Assembly: GCF_020085105.1 (NCBI RefSeq)
Contig: NC_058063.1
Coordinates: 6,420,501-6,484,500 of the forward strand
Direction: 5' to 3'
Length of the DNA: 64,000 bases
Source of the DNA: Siniperca chuatsi
Lineage: Eukaryota > Chordata > Actinopteri > Centrarchiformes > Sinipercidae
This document shows positions 48,785 through 59,350 of the stretch, in pieces. Made by a program: the position numbers and the translations under genes. Every line of letters begins with the position of its first letter. Positions within the stretch are counted from its first letter, which is position 1. The notes under the pieces were generated by a model, which did no database searches, had not been told where the DNA came from, and saw nothing but the letters and a program-made list of their open reading frames with translations.

Positions 48785-49620
48785 ATAGCGCATTTGGATG
48801 TTTTTGCTCAGAACAGGTTTCATGCATATTTATCTGAAAGAACACAGGCAATCTGTACTGATGGTCTCAAAACAACCTCCCTTGGGATAAATAAGGGGGT
48901 ACCACAAGCTTCAATGCTGGGTCCTTTACTATTTACACTCTACATAAACAATGTTATCACTCCAACGCATTTGGCACCAGCTCAAGAGGATAATTCCAAT
49001 TCCCATTTCCATGCCATCCATACACTTAATGGTACTGAAATTGAAATTGTCCAATCTTATAAATACCTGGGAATTTGGCTAGACAAGCATTCACTTTTAA
49101 ACAGCATGTGGAGCAACTGGCACAGAAACTAAAGATAAAAATGGGTTTCTTGTATAGGAATAAAGCATATTTCTGTCTTGAGGACAGGAAAATGGGTGTA
49201 CAGTCAACCATCAAGTCTGTGCCTGACTCTAGGGTTATTCTTAATTCTCATGCTGCTTGAATCTATTTAGTGATGTCTATGACGTCTCTGATGCAGTGTG
49301 TGCAAATTTAAAACCACTGCTCACCAGAGCAGATTTCAGGACTGTTTAACTCTAGTTACCCCCTTGCGTAAATACTGAACTTTGCACCTTATGAATTGAA
49401 TGAATTACATAGCATTTTAAAACTTTAAGCGTCTAATCCCACTGTTTTTAAACCTTGAATCTATTTAGTGATGTCTATGGTTGCCTCTGATGCAGTGTGT
49501 GCCTTTGTTTGTCAGGATGTTAGTTGTATTTATTTGTCCTTTTGTTATATGTGGCTATGTTTGTGTTTTATTTTCATCTGCTGTATTCAGGTCCCTCTTG
49601 CAAAATATGAGATGAGATTA
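48785..49620 (+). mobile_element. Non-LTR retrotransposon reverse-transcriptase fragment
   Basis: The ORF from 48794 gives FHAYLSERTQAICTDGLKTT, LGINKGVPQASMLGPLLFTL and YINNV (RT motifs around the PQG box, here PQA). After a deletion that removes the catalytic YxDD region it gives EIEIVQSYKYLGIWLDKHS. The downstream frame has KQHVEQLAQKLKIKMGFLYR. A 3' part with a duplicated phrase (GAATCTATTTAGTGATGTCT at 49259 and 49457) follows. It is a dead LINE of a CR1/Rex-type clade (clade inferred). Confidence 0.7.
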
Positions 49621-49649
49621 GCTGTTTAAATAAATATTATATACAGTAT

Positions 49650-50390
49650 GTCATAATTCTGTTGTATCAGGCTTCCTGGCCTCTGCTGTGCCCTATTGAC
49701 CCAGAGCACCCCTAAATTTCTGTACTCTAACGGAAAACTCACTTGCTCCCAGACCTCTCGGAGAATGATCAAGGCCCCTCACCTGGAAACCATAGAGCCG
49801 TTTAAATGAGTGGAACAATAATTTCTCAGTTTACTGGTTTCATACAATGCAGTTATCATGAAGAGCCCTTTCTTAGCTTTATTTAAAGAATTATTTTTAC
49901 TTAAATATTAAAAATTTTCACAGTTCACATTGTTCTTACTACACCAGCAGATAACATTTGTCAGGCACACGGCATCATTGAGCTAACTGTATTAGTTTGA
50001 TCCTTAAACAGTCACAAATACTTTATTATACTATAAAAGCATTTGGTTCCCTCTGTGGAGACATCCTGCTTGAAACCTCAAACACACAATGAAAAAAAGT
50101 ACAGATTGTCTTAATTATATGTGGATATGTATATGGCACTTCTTTTAGTTTTGCTGTCAGGAAATCAGTACAATAGCTAACAGTACCAGAGTCACTGAGG
50201 TAAGTCTGTTGCAACCTATTGGCACAGATAGAGTGGAAATCATTGCATGTCTTTGGAAAAGCTTGTTTGATGAGTTTATTGCAGGGTAAGGCTTTACTTT
50301 AATCATATTTAGATGAATTAATGTTTACAAAACTGGTTGAGGAAATACACTAATACACTAATAATGTCCTGTTATGCAGAGACAAAGACA
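49650..50390. other. Duplicated NITR 3' flank
   Basis: Bases 49665-49880 are similar to 52190-52370 and 57690-57910. Bases 50045-50100 and 50260-50330 are similar to 52580-52620 and 53020-53080. These are intergenic parts of the tandem NITR unit. Confidence 0.6.
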
Positions 50391-50404
50391 AAACATGTTC
50401 AACT

Positions 50405-51226
50405 CTACTGCTTTACACTAAAGTACACACATTCACTCCAGGTGTCATCTCTCTGTGTGATCTTGTTCTCCCTTATATCGGTGTGTAGGACATTAACTTC
50501 ATCTTGGTAACCCATAAGAAGCAGTAAATCACAATTTGGTACTGTGCAAGACAGAAATCAAAACCAATTCCACAGATGAAATTTTAATCATAATGGAAAT
50601 GGTCATCGAAACAGCAGATACCTCTGCATTGGTTGTGGAGGGAGCAGAAAATCCTGCACGAGACTCTGAAAAACAAAGAAAAACTTTCTTAGTATGTAAT
50701 GCTATGTTGAGTGAACAGACAATATACAGTAGATACCAACAGTACCAGATACATGTACAGTGGCAGCAGGTTCTCTTAATGAACATGCACACCAAGTAAG
50801 CCAGTAGAACTCACAGGATGGGTGCCAAAGCTCCACTACTGACATGTACTATGTCAACTATTGACATACTGTATATGTCAACTGTTAACATGAAAGTCCA
50901 TATCATATCCAAACCCAGACATTAGGAGACATTACATTGCATTCATTTGGCAGACACTTTTGTCCAAAGTGACTTAGAATAAGTGCATTACATAGCAGCT
51001 TTTGTTCATTTTAAGTTTGATTAGGGAGAAACCATAACCTTTTATCAGATGAGAGAAATTCTACTAAAAGTTACTTATCCTCATGGTCCAGCTTGGTCCC
51101 ATTTCCAAACAGTATCTGGCCACATGAAGTCACAACACAGAGGTCTCAGAGGTCTGGTCCTCAGATTCCACAAGTACATTTTTGTCACTTACACAAACAC
51201 AGGAAAACATTCACAAAGTACACCAT
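50405..51226 (-). pseudogene. nitr: Chimeric NITR wreck (F/K-type leader, G/H-type body)
   Basis: The leader exon 51226-51193 (MVYFVNVFLCL, donor intact) and its upstream sequence match gene K. Immediately below, at about 51140-51075, only the end of an I domain remains (CVVTSCGQILFGNGTKLD), so the V domain and most of the I domain are deleted. A helix-exon relic (about 50835-50752) has an in-frame stop. The next exon (50665-50622, ESRAGFSAPSTTNAE) is intact. The last exon (50512-50405) reads GYQDEVNVLHTDIR to a stop, with threonine where the ITIM tyrosine sits in other copies, and its acceptor AG is changed to TG. Not functional. Confidence 0.8.
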
Positions 51227-51339
51227 CAGCGTGTCTGCTTTAGCAATTCTGACTGATTGAAGCAACAACAGATTCACCAGCTTGTCCTATATCTGTCAGG
51301 TCTGATTGGTTCATCATCTGCACCAGCTTTGTGTTTCCA

Positions 51340-51780
51340 TTACAGATTTCATAGATAGTGAACCTCACTGTGTTGCATGAATGTGTCATCCTTGCTAGAA
51401 CCAACATGAATGACGTGAGCCAGGTGAGGTTCTGGGCTGCGGCCCAGACCTCCTGGACCTGGAGCAAAAAGGGTCAGTTCACCCCATGTAGGTCTATTGT
51501 ATCAGACCATTTTGGCTTCCTCTCTTTAGATTATGAGATATCTGTCTGAGTTTCTGCTGCCAGCCCAATACAGTGACGTTTATTGAGTTTATGTTGCTTA
51601 CATTTAAAAACAGTAAACCACAACATCTCTGTACAGAAGTAGTATCCTTATTACGCTTGATAATCCATACAAAAAACTGTCAACAGTTTCCAAAGACTAT
51701 TTGTTCAGATAGTAGAAATTAGGTCCACTGAAAACTGTTCACAGTGAGTGGGAAAGTCTCATTAACCTTGTCTTAATTAA
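51340..51780. other. Intergenic, no feature
   Basis: Bases 51360-51550 hold a short open frame with no domain. Nothing else recognised. Confidence 0.45.
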
Positions 51781-51784
51781 TGGC

Positions 51785-52130
51785 TTAAAGGATAGTTTAA
51801 CAATTTTCAAGTCTGTCACATTCACTTGCTCATATGTACACTGAAACAGTTTTTGGTTGCTGCAATTGTCCCTACTCTTTATACTGGCCATGAAGAGATC
51901 CCTGAATGTAAATGACAGGGACAAAATCTACAGTCCTCGTTCTGTGCAAAAATTAATTTGAAAGTTCAGCTGAATCTAATAGAGGCTTCAGCAGTCTGAG
52001 TTATTCAAATCAAGTCTTCCAAAGTTGTCTTTAAGTGTGAAATCCCCTCTTCGCGTTGCTATTCCTCCACTGCAGCTCAGCAAGGAAACACTGTCCAAGG
52101 ATACACAAAGATGTTTTTGTACCAAAAAGG
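51785..52130. repeat. Partial second copy of the TTAA MITE
   Basis: Starts TTAAAGGATAGTTTAACAAT and shares GGGACAAAATCTACAGTCCT and TTCAGCAGTCTGAGTTA with 39642-40379. The far inverted end was not found, so it is truncated or decayed. Confidence 0.65.
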
Positions 52131-52189
52131 GTTTAACTTGATTGACTAACACAGACATATTTTTCACGGGTTAATATTCTGTATTAAGG

Positions 52190-52620
52190 CTCCTGAACTC
52201 TGCAAAGCCTTCCTGTAATCTTATGCAAATGTGACTTCCTCCCAGACCCTTTCTGAGAATAATCTGAGGCGCTCTTACCTGGAAATCACAGAGCAGTTTA
52301 AAGGAGAATTGTGTCTCTCAGCATGATTTTACTGTTTTCCATACAACCAATTTTTTGTAAAGAACACCAATTAAGCTCGGTCCAGTTTTTTTAATCAGTT
52401 CTTATTTTACTCACCAAACTTCCCGATAACATTTTTGGTTTGTAGAGTGCACACACACATATTCTCAAGTTCAACGTGTTGCAGTAGCTCGACACACAGT
52501 ATAATTTGCATTGGCTGTATTAGTTTGATCACGAAAAGATCACACAGAATTTAATCTGATCTGCTATAAAAATTGTTGTTACACATTTTGGAGACATCCT
52601 GCATGAAAACACACAAACAA

Positions 52621-52662
<42 letters not shown>

Positions 52663-53020
52663 GACAAGAAGTGAAAATAGTTGTTAACATGAAAATGACC
52701 AAACCTTACAAAACCATCAATAGATTTTATTTCAACTGACCACATGGAAAATATATAGCTGTTTACTGCAGCTACTGATAGCTGTAGTCTGTTTGAGTAA
52801 AGACAATGATGAAAGCTTGGGTTTATGAAAATGTTAAATGTGCTTTGACAGGTTGTACATCTTCCACTGTGAACTGAATTCAGTTCAGCACTTTCTTACT
52901 TTATAATTGTGGAAGCCCTCAGTACTGTAGCTAATGGCACCAGAAACAGAGAAGTCTATTGCAACCTTTTGGCACAGAAATAGAAATCATTGCACTTTAT
53001 GTTTTCTCTTTGAAAAAGCT
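52190..53020. other. Duplicated NITR flank with CA microsatellite
   Basis: Bases 52190-52370 repeat the unit flank (see 49650-50390). A (CA)n lies at about 52624-52660. From 52761 on, the sequence is duplicated at 55066 onward. Confidence 0.6.
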
Positions 53021-54180
53021 TGTTTAATGAAATTACTGAGAGGTGAGGCCTTACATGAATCATTCTGAGGTAAAATCATATTTACAAAACTGCTCATGTT
53101 TCAGGAAAAGCAAAATGACACTTTTAGAGAGACGCTAAAGTGGTCACGTCTTATTTTGCAGAGAGAAAGATGTCCAGCTCTATTGCTTTACACTAAAGTA
53201 CACACATTCGCTCCAGGTGTCGTCTGTCTGCCTTCTTGATCTGTTGATCTTTATGTCTGTTAAAGCAATGTAATAGTCTTCTTTTTGGTAACCCTGGACA
53301 TGAGAAACAGTATTTTACAATGAGGCACATGGCAGAAATATAAACATTGTGCATTGAAAGTATTGTGCTATAAAAATGTGTTTGAGTGGTTATACAGTAG
53401 CTCATCTAAGAAGATAATACCTTTCTATTTGTTTTGGAGTAATCTACATATCTTGCTTGAGACTCTGAAAAACAGAACGAAACCATTACTACAATGCCAT
53501 GTTCAGCGAATACATGCTATAGACAGAAACAGTACCACTAACCTGTCCAAAGGCAGCTGTTTCTCTTGTTCATCATGCGCACTAAGAAAGCCAGTAAAAC
53601 ACTCAGGATGGTGGTGAATGCAAAAGCCCCATGCCAGAAATACACCAACACAAGAGACTCTTCCTCATCTGCAGAGAGACAGAAACTAGGAGACATTTGC
53701 AGCAGTGTTTTTTTACTCTGTGATCATCTTGTGTTTGTTTGATTGTTTGAGGAATTAATCATAACTATTTATCAGATAAAACAACTTCTCCTAGAAAGTT
53801 ACTTACGCTCAAAGTCCAGCTTGGTCCCGTTTCCAAACAGTATGTGTCCACATGAAGCAACAGCACAGTAGTAGGTCTCAGCATGAGAAAGATTCAGGCT
53901 CGTCAGTGGCAAGTTGTAGAAACAGGTGTGTGTTTGTGTGTTGGGTTTCCTCTCACACGGATCATTCCTGCCTCCATGGGTGTACATGAGTCCTGGATGA
54001 GATTCTTCAGAGTTTCTGAACCAGTAAACACTGTGTTCTCCATCACAGGTCCCAGTGTGTACTGTACAGTTCAGAGTCACAGAGCCTCCTGGCTGGATGG
54101 TCTCAGATGCTGACTGATGGACCGAAGCTTGGATGTTCAAACCTGAACCCTTTACACTGACAGTAATGCCCTCTGCCAAT
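52761..54180. repeat. Recent tandem duplication, copy 1 (partner 55066-56490)
   Basis: Bases 52761-54180 and 55066-56490 are nearly identical, covering the 3' flank, tail, stalk and helix exons and the I-domain half of the large exon. Beyond, in the V half, similarity drops. Confidence 0.85.
53023..53028 (-). terminator. Polyadenylation signal of gene H
   Basis: Minus-strand ATTAAA, 152 bases past the stop. The same place in the partner copy (about 55330) reads without it. Confidence 0.45.
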
Positions 54181-54713
54181 TCCAATATTATTGAAAAGCT
54201 ACTTGCACAGTAGTACGTAGCTGAGTCTGAAATGTGTAAATCTGAGATTTTCAAGTGATTTTTATGCTTTTCATTATCCAGTGTGAAGCGTGGATTGTTC
54301 TTGAATTCATCATAAAAAGTGCCATTTTTATTAAAAGTGTAGAAAGTAGAGATGAGTCTTGGTTTCTGTCCCAGAGTTTGCTTGTACCAGAAAAATCTTG
54401 CTACCACGTCACCTTCATAGAAACATCGCAAAGTTACGCTGTCACCAACATTAGCTGATACAAAACCACTCTCTTGACGAACTGATGAGATCAGATTAGT
54501 CATCTGAGCTGAAGTGACAGGAGAGACAAAGCAAATACACAATCAATTTAATGTGACAGTAAGTATATTATACTGAAAAATGATTAGAAGCAATGACACT
54601 TAGAGTGACCATACACTCTAAAAGATACAAATGGAGGCAAAAAAACACAACTCACCCATTTTCCCCAAGAACAAACATGCCAGATAAAAAACAAACGTTG
54701 GAGATGTCATCAT
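53180..54713 (-). CDS. nitr: NITR with V and I on one exon, gene H (347 aa)
   Basis: Exons: 54713-54656, 54508-53807, 53668-53543, 53464-53421, 53293-53180; sum 1044 nt, one frame. The leader is MMTSPTFVFYLACLFLGKM. The V domain has LRCFYEGDVVARFFWYKQTL, DSATYYCASS and a J-like LAEGITVSVK without FGxG. The I domain has NCTVHTGTC, VYWFRNSEE, YYCAVASC and FGNGTKLDF. The helix is VLVYFWHGAFAFTTILSVLL. The tail reads DYYIAL (tyrosine about 318) and CVYFSV (about 342): YxxL and YxxV are kept, but position -2 is Asp or Cys, so neither is a full ITIM. Signalling may be weakened. It is expressed if the CCAAT and poly-A signals seen are used. Confidence 0.83.
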
Positions 54714-54784
54714 GTTTGAATTGCTGACTTGAGTGAAAAGAATCTCGATACTTTCTCCACTCTTCACAGACAAGACTGTGTGTG

Positions 54785-54789
54785 ATTGG
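54785..54789 (-). promoter_or_regulatory. CCAAT box of gene H
   Basis: Minus-strand GGCCAATCA, 72 bases before the ATG. Identical placement in gene J. Confidence 0.5.
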
Positions 54790-55487
54790 CCAACCTGAAG
54801 TGACACTGTATGTCCTATTAAGGAAACATGATCACATGCTCACTGCAACATATAGTGTCAATTTTGGTTCTTGAGAAGACTCACTTGGTGAGATGTATAT
54901 GACAAACATAAAGGCTCCTTGACTTGACATTAGATTTTAAATCACCTAAATATAAGCAACTATACATCCACACCCATTGAACACCATATTGATCTTACCG
55001 ATGGACCATTTTCACACGGAAACTATTAAAATGTATTGCTAAGTGTGTGACACATAGTCACCATGTTTACTGCAGCTACTGATAGGTGTAGTCTGTTTGT
55101 GTAAAGACAATGATGAAAGCTTGGGTTTATGAAAATGTTAAATGTGCTTTGACAGGTTGTACATCTTCCGCTGTGAACTGAATTCAGTTCAGCACTTTCT
55201 TACTTAATAATTGTGGAAGCCCTCAGTACTGTAGCTAATGGCACCAGAAACACAGAAGTCTATTGCAACCTATTGGCACAGAGATAGCAGAAATCATTGC
55301 ACTTCATGTTTTCTCTTTTAAAAAGCTTGTTAAAATGAAATTACTGAGAGGTGAGGCCTTACATGAATCATTCTGAGGTAAAATCATATTTACAAAACTG
55401 TTTATGTTTCAGGAAAAGCAAAATGACACTTTTAGAGAGACGCTAAAGTGGTCACGTCTTATTTTGCAGAGAGAAAGATGTCCAGCT

Positions 55488-57023
55488 CTATTGCTTTACA
55501 CTAAAGTACACACATTCGCTCCAGGTGTCGTCTGTCTGCCTTCTTGATCTGTTGATCTTTATGTCTGTTAAAGCAATGTAATAGTCTTCTTTTTGGTAAC
55601 CCTGGACATGAGAAACAGTACTTTACTTACTGAGGCTCATGACAGAAATATAAACATTGTGCATTGAAAGTATTGTGCTATAAAAATGTGTTTGAGTGGT
55701 TATACAGTAGCTCATCTAAGAAGATAATACCTTTCTATTTGTTTTGGAGTAATCTACATATCTTGCCTGAGACTCTGAAAAACAGAACGAAACCATTACT
55801 ACAATGCCATGTTCAGCGAATACATGCTATAGACAGAAACAGTACCACTAACCTGTCCAAAGGCAGCTGTTTCTCTTGTTCATCATGCGCACTAAGAAAG
55901 CCAGTAAAACACTCAGGATGGTGGTGAATGCAAAAGCCCCATGCCAGAAATACACCAACACAAGAGAGTCTTCCTCATCTGCAGAGAGACAGAAACTAGG
56001 AGACATTTGCAGCAGTGTTTTTTTACTCTGTGATCATCTTGTGTTTATTTGATTAGCCAGTAACCATAACTATTTATCAGATAAAACAACTTCTCCTAGA
56101 AAGTTACTTACGCTTAATGTCCAGCTTGGTCCCGTTTCCAAACAGTATGTGTCCACATGAGGCAACAGCACAGTAGTAGGTCTCAGCATGAGAAAGATTC
56201 AGGCTCGTCAGTGGCAAGTTGTAGAAACAGGTGTGTGTTTGTGTGTTGGGTTTCCTCTCACACTGATCATTCCTGCCTCCATGGGTGTACATGAGTCCTG
56301 GATGAGATTCTTCAGAGTTCCTGAACCAGTAAACACTGTGTTCTCCATCACAGGTCTCAGTGTGTACTGTACAGTTCAGAGTCACAGAGCCTCCTGGCTG
56401 GATGGTCTCAGATGCTGACTGATGGACCGAAGCTTGGATGTTCAAACCTGAACCCTTTACACTGACAGTAATGCCCTCCGCAAACTCAAAAATAAATGTA
56501 TAGCTACTTGCGCAGTAGTATGTAGCTGAGTCTGAAATACGCAAATCTGTGATCAGCAAATTATTTTTTACCTTTTTCAGTATCCAGTGTGAAGCGTGGA
56601 TTGTTCTTGAATTCATATTTAAAAGTACCATATATTTCATACTTATAGAAGGTAGAGATAAGTCTTGGTTTCTGTCCCAGACTTTGCTTATACCAGTAAA
56701 GCCTTGCTGCATCTCCTTCATAGAAACATCGCAAAGTAACCTTGTCTCCAACATTAGCTGATATAAATCCACTCTCCTGATGAACAGATGAGGCCAATTT
56801 CAGTTCAGTTGTCTGAGCTGAAATGAAATGAGAAGCAAAGCAAATATGCAGTTTGTTTCATGTGATAGAGTTTAGTGCAATGAACACAGAAAATGATAAC
56901 TGATATTGAACATGATAACTGACTATACACTCTATAAAATAAAAATTGTCACCAAAAACATAACTCACCTATTTGTTCTAAGAAGAGACATGTCAAATAA
57001 AAAACTAATATCAGAGGCGTCAT
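55488..57023 (-). pseudogene. nitr: NITR, V and I on one exon, frameshifted (gene I)
   Basis: Exons: 57023-56969, 56817-56112, 55978-55853, 55774-55731, 55601-55488. The leader is MTPLILVFYLTCLFLEQI. The V domain is open through TLDTEKGKK and then meets a stop: a run of six A (56569-56564, minus strand) stands where paralogues have five. One base fewer restores NNLLITDLRISDSATYYCAS and the rest. The I domain, helix and tail exons are nearly identical to gene H. The CCAAT box is changed to CCAGT (57091-57087), and the poly-A ATTAAA present in H is gone. Together these argue for a real pseudogene, although a homopolymer read error could explain the frameshift alone. Confidence 0.75.
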
Positions 57024-58133
57024 CGTGTTCAAATTCTTGTGTCGAAAATATAGCCTTTCTCCACTCTTCTGACAAGACTGTGTTTGACTGGCAAACCACA
57101 GGTGACATCTATTGTCCTGTTAAGGAAACATGCTCACATGCTCACTGCACTTAAAATGTCAAGTTTAGCTCTTGAAAAAATAAATAACCACAGACATCCT
57201 CACTTGTGTAACGACATGTACTCACGCTGATCTCACTGATGGGCTGTACTCACTTTAAAGTTGTGGTTATTTTTCTTTTTCTAAAATGAAATTGATTTGC
57301 CCATTTGGTGTGATTGATCCAACATTTGCAGTCTTGAGTTAACATTAACAACAACATATTGGACAGTGGAGTTCACTTATTCTCAACCTTTGTCAATGAA
57401 TCATTATGTCAAGCAAATATCATACGGGCATAATTATTTAGTAAAATACACTAAGAATGCAGCATGGCGATCATTTGTTAGATTTCTCCTGTTACACTTG
57501 CTGATAACAAATGGCTCTTGGAAATGATGGTCCTCTGATAGATGGCTCAGCGATGAAGAGAACTAAAACTGTTAAGTGCTTTTCATTAACCTCCTCTTTA
57601 ATCCCTTAAAGTAATGACTAATACACTGCCTCATTTGTTTAAAACTATTGTGATCCCACCTCGGATTTGTTGCAGGCTAATCTATTATATCAGGCTTCCT
57701 GACATCTGGAGTGTTTCCTAACCCCTGAGCAGATCTTACCCCTACTTTACTCTAATCTGAAGCAAATTCACTTCAAGTCACTTCCTACCAGACCTTTTCT
57801 TAGAACGATGTGAGGCCCCCTTATCTTGAAACCACAGAGCAGCTTAAATGAGTACAATTGTAAATCTCTCAGCTATATTTTCCTGGTTTCATGTGGCGCC
57901 ATGTTTGTTAAGAACCCCTGTTAATAATAATACTATATACATAAATTGGTTTATATAGCACTTTTCAAAAACAAGTTTATATTGTGCTTAACAGTCATAA
58001 TAAACCGCAGATTATCTGAATATTCATGAATGAAGCATCCTGACTTGTGAGTTAATGTTGTCCTCACCACCCTAGTAGAAAAAAATGTATGGTTTGTGGG
58101 TGCACACACAATTATACACACATATTCTCAAGC

Positions 58134-58240
58134 AGCAAAGGGCCGCGGGCTGGACCCGAACCCGGGCTGCTGCAACAAGGGCCCAGCCTTGTACATGTCA
58201 CGCGTACTGTACCAGGTGAGCTACCGGGGCACCCCAGCAT
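58134..58240 (-). mobile_element. tRNA-derived SINE head
   Basis: The minus strand has an A-box-like TAGCTCACCTGGTACAG and a B-box GGGTTCGGGTCC at tRNA spacing, followed by CCCGCGGCCCTTTGCTGC. Fish SINE heads have this form. It lacks clear acceptor-stem pairing, so it is not a working tRNA gene. Confidence 0.65.
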
Positions 58241-59190
58241 TATTGAATTTGAGCTAAGTGTATTAGTTTGATCCCAAAAAAGATCCCAAAGGATTTTTTT
58301 CTGATCTACTTTAAAATCTGTTGTTTCACTCTGTGGAAACACCCTGCTTGAAAGCACACACACACAATGAGAAATCGTTTAGATGGTCCTACATATGCAC
58401 AGGACAAAACCATAGAGACATTTTATCATTACACTGTCGAACATGGAAACTATAGAAAAGAGTTTAGGTTTCAAGTACTCAATCAACACAATTATTACAA
58501 GTACTGATAGCTGTGATCGCTGTTTGAGATGACTCTACATATGTATTTGCATTAGCCGTCACTTTAAAAAAAAATCATTACACTTGCACTTTGCACTGCA
58601 GCCCTCATAACCTAATCTTAAACTACATTGTAAAATAAATGATGGTCTGTTCATTTGCATGTCTCCACTGCCACACTAAATGATAAGGTCACAGGTGATT
58701 CAGATGAGTAGTTGTGGTAATTTTACCTCTAAGGCAGTTGCATTTTACAAAGGCAGCAAAAAGCCTCACCTTTATCCAACATTTTGCAATCTGTGGAGTA
58801 GAGTTCAAAATGGATTCATATATTACGTCTCAGATGGTGAGTCGTATCCATTCAGCACGACTCACTGGTTTACTCCATTTTTCATCAACAAAGAACAATC
58901 AAAGAACAATATCCTACATTACTGATAAATCAATTGAGCAGAGTCACAGCGCATTTTAAGAACTCACTCCACTGTAGTACAAGGCATGCCCTGTTGCACT
59001 TATATACTGTGATTATTGAATTTGAATTTGGACAGATCATCAACAATTTAATGTTTTTCCCCATGATAAGTAGCAAGTAGCTAACAGCACCAGAAAAAAA
59101 AATGATGTAAGGTCATTGCAACCCATTTGCACAGAGAAAGTGGAAATCATGTACTTCATATATTGCCATTGTTAGAGCTTCTTTAGTTAG

Positions 59191-59196
59191 TTTATT
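59191..59196 (-). terminator. Polyadenylation signal of gene J
   Basis: Minus-strand AATAAA, 155 bases past the stop at 59351. Confidence 0.45.
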
Positions 59197-59350
59197 ACAA
59201 AGTAAAGCTTTAAATTAAACAGTTTTAGGTGAAATAATGTTGAAAAAATTATTCCTGCTTTTGAAAAAGACAAATTACAAATTACACTTTAAAAGACAGT
59301 AATGGGCTCATGTCCTGTTACACAGAGACAAAGATGGAATATGTCCAGCT

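Larger units (their letters stand above)
57150..59200. other. Duplicated NITR flank, no gene
   Basis: Bases 57690-57910 repeat the unit flank. Bases 57940-58000 are a common fish repeat (TATATAGCACTTTTCAAAAA). Bases 58310-58370 repeat the CCTGCTTGAAA motif. Short open frames at 58680-58960 show no domain. Confidence 0.55.

Noticed and set aside
53883-54113. Plus-strand open frame of 76 codons conserved at four places (40518, 53883, 56188, 60041)
   Set aside because: It is the antisense of the I domain in each NITR. Its conservation follows from the near-identical sense sequence.
58134-58240. A tRNA gene
   Set aside because: A and B boxes are present, but stems do not pair well and the sequence runs on as fish SINEs do.
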